This document shows positions 1 to 6,245 of a DNA stretch of 14,320 bases, piece by piece; position 1 is the stretch's first letter; each line of letters begins with the position of its first letter. The stretch comes from DATDCV01 sp036524155. GTDB taxonomy: Bacteria > Verrucomicrobiota > Verrucomicrobiia > Limisphaerales > UBA8199. The stretch covers positions 1 through 14,320 of the forward strand of contig DATDCV010000481.1 of assembly GCA_036524155.1 (NCBI GenBank), in the 5' to 3' direction. The notes beneath the pieces are model-generated. The model did no database searches. It worked only from the letters and a program-made list of their open reading frames with translations, and was not told the DNA's origin. A program made the position numbers and the translations under genes.

Positions 1-502
1 AAGTGCACGCCTACTGTCTGATGTCCAATCATTTCCATTTAGTGCTGGAAACCCCTGAGCCGAACCTGGTGCCCGGCATGGCGTGGCTGCAGAGCACTTA
101 TACGATCCGTCTCAACCACCGGCATCATTTGCACGGCCACGCCTTGAGCGGCCGCTACCAAGCTCAACTGGTCGAAGGCAGTGGCAACGGATACCTCAAG
201 ACCGCGTGCGATTATGTTCATCTAAACCCGTGCGGGCCGGGTTGCTGAAGGCGGAGAGAATCATCGCCGAAGAACTGCAGCCTCACGGTTGGTCCGAGCG
301 GGATTTGGCGGCTCGCCGGAAGAAGGACCCGGCCAAGCTGGCCATTGCGGCGCGTCTGCGGCGCGAGACGACCCTGCCGCTGAAGGCCATTGCCGCCAGG
401 CTATGGCTTGGAACTTCGAAATCAGCCAACGGGAAGCTGCATGAGTTCATGAAGGCTACGACCGCGGCCGCCGACCCCAATCAACTGCGGATCGGAGTAT
501 GA
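1..502 (+). pseudogene. REP-associated (Y1/IS200-type) tyrosine transposase, 5'-truncated by window edge and frameshifted
   Basis: Single-strand DNA transposase of the Y1_Tnp HUH family, RAYT branch, which in other bacteria processes REP palindromes. The first frame (from position 3) reads AYCLMSNHFHLVLETP, containing the HUH motif (HFH), then a GRYQAQLVE stretch and YVHLNP with the presumed catalytic Tyr at 213-215. It then runs off into stop 246-248. The expected continuation VRAGLLKAE is found one frame over and runs to the stop at 500-502, with a tail (RRKKDPAKLAIAARLRRET) typical of verrucomicrobial RAYTs. One G appears to be missing near 229-231, where CCG-GTG-CGG has become CCGTGCGG. 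The start lies before the window. The gene is probably inactive; a sequencing or assembly error at the G/C run is the alternative. No flanking inverted repeats of a classical IS are visible. Confidence 0.85.
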
Positions 503-586
503 ATGGGAGAATGGATGAAGCAAAACGAACCAAGGTATGGGTTGATCCCGGCGGAGTGAGTTTTCGCGTCATTTGCGGGACAAGCC

Positions 587-617
587 TTGAAGCCCCCCCG
601 TGAAGAGCTTATGCTCT
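587..617 (+). promoter_or_regulatory. Candidate promoter and overlapping inverted repeat of the toxin-antitoxin operon
   Basis: TTGAAG at 587-592 and TATGCT at 610-615 are separated by 17 bases, each matching the sigma-70 consensus at four of six positions. The -10 lies inside a short inverted repeat, AGAGC (604-608) TTAT GCTCT (613-617). Transcription from here would start at about position 622, the antitoxin start codon, so the mRNA could be leaderless. Autoregulation through the inverted repeat is an inference from how TA operons usually work. Confidence 0.4.
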
Positions 618-621
618 GTGC

Positions 622-849
622 ATGAGCATTGAGCAAATCGAGAAGGAGGCGCTCGCGTTGCCCGGTGAGGCCCGGGCGCGTTTGGCTGACCGCCTGGTAG
701 AGAGCCTGGAAGCGCCGGACTTCGGAGGGATTGACAAACTTTGGGCGGCCGAAGCCAGGCGGCGACGCGATGAGGTTCGCCGCGGCAAAGTGCAGACGAT
801 TCCTGGACCGGAAGGACTGGCACGTGTGCGGCGCTCACTGGGGCGATGA
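622..849 (+). CDS. Addiction-module antitoxin, PF09720/TIGR02574 type
   Basis: Small 75-residue acidic/basic helical protein, the labile antitoxin that neutralises the toxin encoded just downstream. The family signature is the N-terminal block LPGEARARLADRLVESLE (residues about 13-30), followed by W40 and the Arg/Glu-rich stretch EARRRRDEVRRGKVQTIPGPEGLARVR that forms the toxin-binding tail in this family. Length is standard. The start at 622 is chosen because it gives the usual roughly 12-residue lead before LPGEARARL; it has no Shine-Dalgarno and may be translated from a leaderless transcript. Its stop overlaps the toxin start (ATGA at 846-849), so the two are translationally coupled. The family has no obvious DNA-binding domain, so repression of its own promoter would be unusual and is not shown. 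Confidence 0.87.
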   Translation: MSIEQIEKEALALPGEARARLADRLVESLEAPDFGGIDKLWAAEARRRRDEVRRGKVQTIPGPEGLARVRRSLGR

Positions 850-1139
850 GATATGAATTCCATCCGGAGGCTCTGGAGGAATACAACGAGGCGGGGTTTT
901 ATTACGCGCAACAAGAGCCGGGACTCGATTTGCGTTTTATCACTTCCGTCGAGAATGCGATCGACGGCATCCTGGAAGATCCCTTGCGCTACCGCATATT
1001 CGAGGTGGACGTGCGCCGGTGCCTGACGCGCACTTTTCCTTACGCGATTCTCTACACAATCGAGGAAGATTTTATACTCATTGTTGCCGTGGCGCATCTC
1101 AGCCGGGCGCCAGGCTACTGGACGCACCGAAAATCCTAA
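846..1139 (+). CDS. Type II toxin, ParE/RelE superfamily
   Basis: A 97-residue toxin partner of the upstream antitoxin. The fold signature is clear: FHPEALEEYNEAGFYYAQQEPGLDLRF (two helices with the conserved Glu and Tyr positions), then VENAIDGILEDPLRYRIFE, then the beta-sheet block VRRCLTRTFPYAILYTIEEDFILIVAVAHLSRAPGYW. The FPYAI...Y and AVAH...PGYW patterns are those of the verrucomicrobial and proteobacterial ParE/RelE-like plasmid-stabilisation proteins (PF05016). Members either cleave ribosome-bound mRNA (RelE) or poison gyrase (ParE); sequence alone does not say which applies here. The start overlaps the antitoxin stop by four bases. The gene is intact and full length. It may stabilise this chromosomal segment next to the RAYT remnant. 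Confidence 0.87.
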   Translation: MRYEFHPEALEEYNEAGFYYAQQEPGLDLRFITSVENAIDGILEDPLRYRIFEVDVRRCLTRTFPYAILYTIEEDFILIVAVAHLSRAPGYWTHRKS

Positions 1140-1508
1140 CCCCGAAGGGTGCAGCGAACCGGAGCCAGCCGTCCGGCTCAGAGACAGATTGGGCGTCTGT
1201 GACGACTGCCTCCCGTGCCTCAGGCGCGTCGTTCCCCACCTTGCCGTGCCGTAGCCAACCGCAGCCAGTCGCCGCTTGATCTGTCCAGGCTTCCCCGTTC
1301 TTCCTCGTCCTCTTTCTCTTCCTCCCCCTCCTCCTCCTCATCGCCCACCGAACTGTCCTGCCCAAGCGGATCTGTCCCGCCAGTTGTCCAGGAATTAGAC
1401 AAACCGCGGATGTGATTGATGGTTTTGACACCGATTTCATGGGCATATGATGGAAAATTCAACAAAGGCATCGTTTATGCTGCTGTTTTTTTAGACAATC
1501 AGGCGTCC
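1140..1508. other. Intergenic region with polypyrimidine tract and short direct repeats
   Basis: No convincing gene in about 370 bases. From about 1290 to 1350 the plus strand is almost purely C/T (TTCCTC and CTCCTCCTC runs). The nonamer GATCTGTCC occurs at 1278-1286 and 1369-1377, with further CTGTCC/TTGTCC copies at 1353-1358 and 1384-1389. TTGTC (1384-1388) and GACAA (1398-1402) form a small inverted repeat, and TTAGACAA occurs at 1395-1402 and again near 1491-1498. Open frames here have low-complexity Ser/Pro or Glu/Arg composition and are not believed. The right end carries a promoter candidate, listed separately. Confidence 0.6.
1425..1451 (+). promoter_or_regulatory. Candidate sigma-70-like promoter for the response-regulator pair
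   Basis: A perfect -35 hexamer TTGACA (1425-1430) is followed after 15 bases by TATGAT (1446-1451), five of six matches to the -10 consensus. The 15-base spacer is at the short end of the workable range. Initiation at about 1458 would leave a 50-base leader before the ATG at 1509. This placement argues against the upstream in-frame TTG/ATG codons at 1416-1421 as the true start of the first regulator. Confidence 0.45.
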
Positions 1509-2156
1509 ATGAACATGAAAGAACGAAAACCCGACGGCGGAAAGCGCGTGCTCGTGGTTGAGGATGATCAAGACTTTCGCCGGTACGTAGCCGACTGCAT
1601 TGAAGCTGAGGGGGTTGCGTGTATAACCGCTGCCTCCGTTTCAGAGGCGTTGGAAGCCCTGGGGCGAAACAGGGTGTCGGTGCTGCTTGTGGACTGGTCC
1701 CTGGACCACGTCGCTATTGAAGTCGTGCGGACAGCGCGATCGCTCTCCCCGCAGATGGCGATTATCGTCATGAGTGGCAAGGCCTACAACGTGAAGATGG
1801 ATGCGCTGTTGGCCGGGGCGGACGAATTCCTGGAGAAGACTCTCGGGGGTAGTGTGCTGGCAACCCGTGTCAAGCGTTGGCTGAGCCGATCAGAAGCGGC
1901 CCCCGATGTGTTCCTCCCCCAACGGGAGGAAGAGATCCTTCCGCTGGACGAGGTCAAGCACCGCTACACCCGGCATGTGGTTCAACTGGTGGGCAATAAC
2001 ATTTCCCTGGCTGCGCAGAAGCTCGGCGTTCACCGCCAGACGATCTACGCCGCCATGGCCGCAGGAGATGATGCAGCGGGCGAGGCCGATAACGGCCTGG
2101 AGCTAAACAGGCCCGCTACAACACGAGCAGGAGGTGAGACAAATGATTACAGATAG
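1509..2156 (+). CDS. Response regulator: receiver domain plus Fis-type helix-turn-helix (RegA/PrrA-like layout)
   Basis: About 215 residues from the ATG at 1509; an ATG at 1515 and extended starts at 1416/1419 are in frame but less likely. The receiver occupies residues 12-128: acidic pocket E18-D19-D20, phosphoacceptor D62 in LLVDWSL, S89 in IVMSGKA in place of the conserved Thr/Ser, and K110 in FLEKTL. A linker is followed by LPLDEVKHRYTRHVVQ and the HTH NNISLAAQKLGVHRQTIYAAM (about 163-184), a Fis/HTH_8 domain as in NtrC-family and RegA/ActR/PrrA regulators. There is no AAA+ domain, so it should act as a simple two-domain DNA-binding regulator. The C-terminal tail of about 35 residues is low complexity. 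No kinase is adjacent. There is no clear Shine-Dalgarno. The last 14 bases overlap the next gene. Confidence 0.87.
   Translation: MNMKERKPDGGKRVLVVEDDQDFRRYVADCIEAEGVACITAASVSEALEALGRNRVSVLLVDWSLDHVAIEVVRTARSLSPQMAIIVMSGKAYNVKMDALLAGADEFLEKTLGGSVLATRVKRWLSRSEAAPDVFLPQREEEILPLDEVKHRYTRHVVQLVGNNISLAAQKLGVHRQTIYAAMAAGDDAAGEADNGLELNRPATTRAGGETNDYR
2129..2134 (+). promoter_or_regulatory. Strong ribosome binding site deciding the start of the second response regulator
   Basis: AGGAGG at 2129-2134 stands eight bases before the ATG at 2143. It is the clearest Shine-Dalgarno sequence in the window and lies inside the end of the preceding gene, so it fixes the start at 2143 rather than the GTG at 2134, which lies within the Shine-Dalgarno itself. 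Confidence 0.75.
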
Positions 2157-2640
2157 CTATCCCGTTTCAGCAACGCTGGAACCAGTCGGGGCCAGTGGTG
2201 CCGAGCCGCATTGGGCTGGGCCCGAATTGAGCGCGGAACCGGCCGTGGTTCGCCGCCAACGGATACTGCTGGTTGAAGACGAGGAGCTTCTCCGCAGGTC
2301 GCTGCGCATGATCCTCGAGTTCGAAGGGTACCAGGTCACCGAGGCCGCCAATGGCGCCGAGGCGCTGAGTTTATTCACCGTTAGCGAGTTCGACCTGGTC
2401 ATTACCGACTTCGAGATGCCGGTGGTGGACGGCAGTGAGCTTGCAGTCGGCATCAAGCGACTGGCGCCGTCGCTGCCGATCCTGATGGTCACTGGCTCTC
2501 AGAGGGCCTGTTGCGGCGTTGGGAACCCGGCGGACGCTCTTCTGAGCAAACCCTTCACAGTGCCCGACCTGCGCTGTGCGCTCGGAAAACTGTTGTCGGC
2601 TCGACCTGTTGCGGCTCGACCCTGCGCCGTTCTGGTTTAG
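2143..2640 (+). CDS. Receiver-only (CheY-like) response regulator
   Basis: 165 residues. A disordered lead of about 37 residues precedes one receiver domain (about 38-155). Visible elements are E45-D46-E47 of the acidic pocket, phosphoacceptor D89 in VITDFEMPVVDG, T117 in LMVTGS and K136-P137 in LLSKPF, so all phosphotransfer residues are present. Between T117 and K136 is a Cys-Cys-Gly insertion region (RACCGVGNPADA). There is no output domain; such proteins relay phosphate or bind a partner protein. It overlaps the upstream regulator by 14 bases and is surely co-transcribed with it, so a phosphorelay or modulation pair is a reasonable inference. The cognate kinase is not in the window. The tail after about residue 150 is short and Ala/Arg-rich. 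Confidence 0.88.
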   Translation: MITDSYPVSATLEPVGASGAEPHWAGPELSAEPAVVRRQRILLVEDEELLRRSLRMILEFEGYQVTEAANGAEALSLFTVSEFDLVITDFEMPVVDGSELAVGIKRLAPSLPILMVTGSQRACCGVGNPADALLSKPFTVPDLRCALGKLLSARPVAARPCAVLV

Positions 2641-2683
2641 TCCTGCCGAAGCAGCGCGGAGAAAACTGAATGTCGGCGGGGAC

Positions 2684-2718
2684 AAAAAAAAGAGCCGCCC
2701 CTCCTTGGGGTAGCGGCT
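2684..2718 (-). terminator. Rho-independent terminator of the aldo/keto reductase gene
   Basis: Arms AGCCGC (2693-2698) and GCGGCT (2713-2718), with an inner CCC/GGG pairing, a two-base TA bulge and a small loop. Read on the minus strand, the hairpin is followed by eight T (2691-2684), giving a classical intrinsic terminator. On the plus strand no T-run follows, so it serves the minus-strand gene that ends at 2804. It would also mark the boundary with the converging response-regulator operon. Confidence 0.75.
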
Positions 2719-2803
2719 GAGAATCTGTTGGCTTCCTATTTCTACTCCATTACCCCCGTGCCGCCAAATGGGGACTCTACCCCATGTCCGGAGTGAGACT
2801 ACG

Positions 2804-3754
2804 CTACAACCTGGAGGCCCGGTCAAGGAGGTCCAGGGCGGAAGGATCAAGACGGAGCGTGGCGGCGGCGAGCAGGTCATTTAGTTGCTGCGGGTTCGTC
2901 GCGCTGGCGATGGGGGCGGTGACCGCGGGGCGGGCGATCAGCCAGGCCAACGCAACCCGCGCCGGCGTGGACTGAGCCTGTTTCGCGGCTTCGTCTAGGG
3001 CGCTGAGGATGCGAAAACCGCGGTCGTTGAGATATTTCTTAACAAACTGCGCGCGGGGCTTGCCGGAAAGATCGGCCTGGGATCGGTATTTGCCGGCGAG
3101 GAACCCGCTGGCGAGCGGGAAATAGGGGATCACCCCGAGGTTTTGCTTTTGGCAAAGCGCCTGGAGGTCGCCTTCAAAATCGGCGTGGTCGTAGAGATTG
3201 TAGAGCGGCTGCAAGGTTTCATACCGGGGATAGCCCTGGCGCGCGCTGACTTCCAGAGCCTGCGCCAAGCGCAGGGCGGAGTGGTTCGAGGCGCCAATTG
3301 CGCGTACTTTGCCCTGACGCACCAGTTGGGTGTAGGCCTCGAGCGTTTCCTCGACCGGAGTCGCCGCGTCATCGATGTGCGACTGATACAAGTCGATGTA
3401 ATCTGTTTGGAGCCGTTTGAGTGATTCCTCCACCGCTCTCAGGATGTAGGTTTTGGACAGCCCTTTCCGGCCGGAGCCGAGGTCGCTGCCGACCTTGGTG
3501 GCGATGAGGACCTGCGAGCGGCGGCCGCTTCGCTTGAGCCACTTGCCAATGATCGTTTCCGACTCCCCGCCCCGGTTGCCGGGGGCCCACTTCGAGTAGG
3601 AATCGGCAGTGTCAACCATGTTAAACCCGGCGGCGACGAATGCGTCCAGGAGCCTGAAAGAACCGGGCTCGTCGACGGTCCAGCCGAAGACATTTCCCCC
3701 GAAAACGATCGGCGCGATTTCCAATCCCGAGTTGCCGAGCTTGCGCATGTTCAT
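2804..3754 (-). CDS. Aldo/keto reductase
   Basis: 316 residues from the ATG at 3754; in-frame ATGs at 3778 and 3748 are alternatives, but MNMRKLGNSGLEI is the usual family N-terminus. It is a cytoplasmic NADPH-dependent oxidoreductase with a (beta/alpha)8 barrel. The catalytic tetrad is complete: D48 and Y53 in NMVDTADSY, K87 in LIATKVG and H126 in DLYQSHID. Other family landmarks are the GESETIIGKWL block, AIGASNHS, and the IPYFPLASGFLAGKY loop before the nucleotide-binding C-terminal part (ARPAVTAPIASATNPQQLNDLL). The last of these is the position where AKRs bind the 2'-phosphate of NADPH. Substrate not predictable; relatives act on small aldehydes, ketones or sugars. It stands alone on the minus strand, divergent from the ceramidase-like operon, with its own terminator. 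Confidence 0.92.
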   Translation of the reverse strand: MNMRKLGNSGLEIAPIVFGGNVFGWTVDEPGSFRLLDAFVAAGFNMVDTADSYSKWAPGNRGGESETIIGKWLKRSGRRSQVLIATKVGSDLGSGRKGLSKTYILRAVEESLKRLQTDYIDLYQSHIDDAATPVEETLEAYTQLVRQGKVRAIGASNHSALRLAQALEVSARQGYPRYETLQPLYNLYDHADFEGDLQALCQKQNLGVIPYFPLASGFLAGKYRSQADLSGKPRAQFVKKYLNDRGFRILSALDEAAKQAQSTPARVALAWLIARPAVTAPIASATNPQQLNDLLAAATLRLDPSALDLLDRASRL

Positions 3755-3810
3755 TTGCGTGCGATGTGACCGCAACATAGCACAGGGTCAGCGACGAAGC
3801 CTCTCCCGGC

Positions 3811-3915
3811 CGGCGCGCGGACTTTAGTCCGCAGGAATGCTCGACCGACCATAGCGTTTGGAATGCGGATGCCCTCGGCTGACGGAAGTTGCTGCGGACT
3901 AAAGTCCGCGCGCCG
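3811..3915. repeat. REPIN-like pair: two near-palindromic arms in perfect inverted orientation
   Basis: The 24 bases at 3811-3834 are repeated exactly in reverse complement at 3892-3915, with 57 bases between. Each arm contains its own near-palindrome, GCGGACT-TT-AGTCCGC (or AA on the opposite arm), flanked by the tail CGGCGCG. Two inverted palindromic units with a short spacer are the architecture of REPIN/BIME elements mobilised by RAYT transposases. The element fills the divergent gap between the aldo/keto reductase and the ceramidase-like gene. On transcription it would form a stable stem-loop. Confidence 0.75.
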
Positions 3916-3964
3916 AAGCACATTCGTACTTTTCATCAGCGGGTCGCGCACTACACTGCTGCGC

Positions 3965-5320
3965 GTGGGCGCAAAGCTGCTCCAACTGGTTTCGCTCCTG
4001 GTTTTCTGCCTGGCCGGCAGCGTGGCCGGTGATGAACTCCGGCAGGTTGGCGTGGCCAGGATCGACATTACCCCTGATTATCCGGTGCGACTGGCCGGCT
4101 ACGCAGTCCGGAAGACCGAGTCCGAAGGCGTCGCGCAGCATCTCTATGCGAAGGCGCTGGCGTTCGGCAGCGACAAGGAAAAGCCGGCCATTCTGATCAC
4201 GGTCGACAACTGTGGTGTGCCGGTGAATGTGCGGGATGAGGTCGTCCGGCGGTTGCGTGCCGGGGCGCACCTGAAGGCGGAGCGAATCACCATTTGTTCG
4301 ACGCACACCCATTCCGCGCCGTGGCTGAAAGGATATCTGCGGAACCTGTTCGGGGTTGAGCTGCCGCCTGAGCAGGCCACGCGGCTCGAACGTTACACGC
4401 GCGAACTGACCGATGCGCTGGAACGGGTCGCGCTCGACGCGCTGGCGGCGCGGCGCCCGGCGAGATTGACTCACGGGCTGGGGCATGCGGGCTTTGCGGC
4501 GAATCGCCGCACCCAAGGCGGGCCGGCGGACCAGGATGTGCCGGTGCTGGTCATCGCGAACCCGGACGGCAAAGTGCGGGCGGTGTTCGCCAGTTACGCC
4601 TGCCATTGCACGACGCTGACCGGCGAGTTCAACCAGGTTTGCGGCGACTGGGCGGGGTACGCCGCCGAATACCTGGAGCGGGACCAGCCGGGAGCCATCG
4701 CGTTGATCGCGCTGGGCTGCGGCGGCGACGCGAACCCGAACCCGCGACCGGGGTTTGACCTGGCCAAGCGGCACGGGGCGGAGATCGCGGGGTCGGTGGC
4801 GGCGCTGCTGACAAATCGGCTCGCCGCGGTTGAGGGTAAGCTGGTATGCCGCACGAAGGCGATCGGCCTGGCGTTTGACACGCTGCCCGCCCGGGCCGAG
4901 TGGGAGGCGCGCGCGCGGGAAACCAATTACACCGGCAGCCACGCGCGCTTGCAGCTTGCCCGGCTTGACCGGGGTGAAAACCTGCCGACCCAGTCGCCTT
5001 ACCTGGTCCAGTCCTGGACTTTCGGGAAAGACCTCGCGCTGGTGTTTCTGCCGGGCGAGGTGGTGGTGGATTACTCACTGCGACTGAAGCGAGAATTCGA
5101 TCCCGCGCGGATCTGGGTAAATGCCTATGCCAACGATGTGCCGTGCTACATTCCGTCGGAGCGCGTGCTGAAAGAAGGCGGCTACGAAGGTGGCGGGGCG
5201 ATGATTTACTACGATCTGCCGACTCGGTTTGCGCCTGGTCTCGAGACGAAAATCGACGCTGCCGTTCAGCGCCTCGTGCCCCGTGCATTCGCGCGTCCCT
5301 TGACACCCACATTCCGCTGA
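3965..5320 (+). CDS. Exported neutral/alkaline ceramidase-fold hydrolase (PF04734 N-terminal domain) lacking the catalytic serine
   Basis: 451 residues from the GTG at 3965. An in-frame ATG at 3863 exists but would run the reading frame through the palindromic repeat, so the later start directly before a signal peptide is preferred (hydrophobic 5-18, likely cleavage near A21). Conserved blocks: VGVARIDITP...LAGYA (28-45), STHTHS with H114/H116, YACHC with H214, FLPGEV with E365, and VPCYIP with Y395. The histidines, Glu and Tyr occupy the positions of the zinc ligands of bacterial neutral ceramidase. However, the GDxSPN motif that carries the nucleophilic Ser reads GDANPN (254-259), with Asn257 in that place. 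The family also lacks its C-terminal Ig-like domain here. The true substrate is therefore unlikely to be ceramide; a metal-dependent hydrolase of another amide or ester is possible. First gene of a probable three-gene operon. Confidence 0.85.
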   Translation: MGAKLLQLVSLLVFCLAGSVAGDELRQVGVARIDITPDYPVRLAGYAVRKTESEGVAQHLYAKALAFGSDKEKPAILITVDNCGVPVNVRDEVVRRLRAGAHLKAERITICSTHTHSAPWLKGYLRNLFGVELPPEQATRLERYTRELTDALERVALDALAARRPARLTHGLGHAGFAANRRTQGGPADQDVPVLVIANPDGKVRAVFASYACHCTTLTGEFNQVCGDWAGYAAEYLERDQPGAIALIALGCGGDANPNPRPGFDLAKRHGAEIAGSVAALLTNRLAAVEGKLVCRTKAIGLAFDTLPARAEWEARARETNYTGSHARLQLARLDRGENLPTQSPYLVQSWTFGKDLALVFLPGEVVVDYSLRLKREFDPARIWVNAYANDVPCYIPSERVLKEGGYEGGGAMIYYDLPTRFAPGLETKIDAAVQRLVPRAFARPLTPTFR

Positions 5321-5360
5321 CCCGTTACTCCATCACTCCAACCCTCCATCATCAACACTT

Positions 5361-6209
5361 ATGAGCACAAAATCGTTAGCCGCCCGCACGGCGGTTTGCA
5401 GTTGGTCGCTTCAACCGGCGAATCCGCAGGACCTGGTGGCGAAGCTGAAGGCTACCGGCATTAACCGCGTGCAACTGGCGCTGGACCCGCTGCGGGACGA
5501 CCCCGGCGTGTGGGGCCAGACGCCCGCGCTGTTCCGCGACAACGGGTTCACGATCGTGTCGGGCATGCTCGGTTGCGTCGGCGAGGACTACAGCACGCTG
5601 GAGAGCATTCGGCTGACGGGTGGTGTGGCACCTGATTCCACCTGGGAACAAAACTGGAAGAACGTCCAGGCGACGGCGGCGCTGGCGCAAACACTGGGTT
5701 TGAAGCTGGTGACGTTCCACGCCGGTTTCCTGCCCCACGACACCGCCGACCCGGTTTTCGCCAAGATGCTGAAGCGGCTGGGCGAGGTGGCCGACGCATT
5801 CCAGCGCGCGGGGATCACGCTCGGGTTTGAAACGGGCCAGGAGACGGCGCCCCAGCTCCTGCGAGTGCTGGAGAAGCTGAAGCCCAGGAAAATCGCGGTG
5901 AATTTTGATCCGGCCAACATGATTCTGTACGACAAGGGCAACCCGATCGAGGCGATGCGCGCGCTGGCTGAGTGGATCGGCCAGGTGCATATCAAGGACG
6001 CCAACCGCACCAAGGTGCCCGGAACCTGGGGCGAGGAAGTCGTCGTGGGAACCGGGCAGGTGGATTGGCCGGCATTTTTTGCCGCGCTACGGGAGATGAA
6101 TTTCACCGGGGACCTGGTCATCGAGCGCGAAGCGGGCACCCAGCGCGTGGCCGACATCCGCCAGGCGAAAGCGTTGATCGAGCGGCTGGCGACCGGCGCC
6201 GAAGCCTGA
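5361..6209 (+). CDS. Sugar phosphate isomerase/epimerase-like TIM-barrel protein (AP_endonuc_2, PF01261)
   Basis: 282 residues, a full-length xylose isomerase-like TIM barrel, cytoplasmic (no signal peptide). The four metal ligands expected for the family are visible: E157 in LGFETGQE, D183 in NFDPANM, H210 in GQVHIKDA and E255 in LVIEREAG, plus H in the LVTFHAGF strand. The VGTGQVDWPAFFAALREMNFTGDLVIE segment is characteristic of the inosose isomerase/2-keto-sugar epimerase branch often found beside Gfo/Idh/MocA enzymes in Planctomycetes and Verrucomicrobia. It probably isomerises or epimerises a keto-sugar or polyol intermediate using a divalent metal; the substrate is not readable from sequence. 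It lies 40 bases after the ceramidase-like gene and 36 before the oxidoreductase, without clear Shine-Dalgarno sequences. Confidence 0.9.
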   Translation: MSTKSLAARTAVCSWSLQPANPQDLVAKLKATGINRVQLALDPLRDDPGVWGQTPALFRDNGFTIVSGMLGCVGEDYSTLESIRLTGGVAPDSTWEQNWKNVQATAALAQTLGLKLVTFHAGFLPHDTADPVFAKMLKRLGEVADAFQRAGITLGFETGQETAPQLLRVLEKLKPRKIAVNFDPANMILYDKGNPIEAMRALAEWIGQVHIKDANRTKVPGTWGEEVVVGTGQVDWPAFFAALREMNFTGDLVIEREAGTQRVADIRQAKALIERLATGAEA

Positions 6210-6245
6210 ACCATTTTCACCCGTCAAAACGAACTCCTTACTGAT

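Noticed and set aside
1215..1471. Small Ser/Pro-rich (plus) or Glu/Arg-rich (minus) open frames over the polypyrimidine tract
   Set aside because: These are low-complexity translations of a C/T run, without start signals or homologous features.
3811..3915. CRISPR-like repeat pair
   Set aside because: Only two copies, in inverted rather than direct orientation, and no cas genes.
3899..4942. Long minus-strand open frame opposite the ceramidase-like gene
   Set aside because: Arg/Gln/Pro-rich composition with no recognisable motif. The plus-strand frame has signal peptide and family blocks, so this is a shadow of GC-rich coding DNA.
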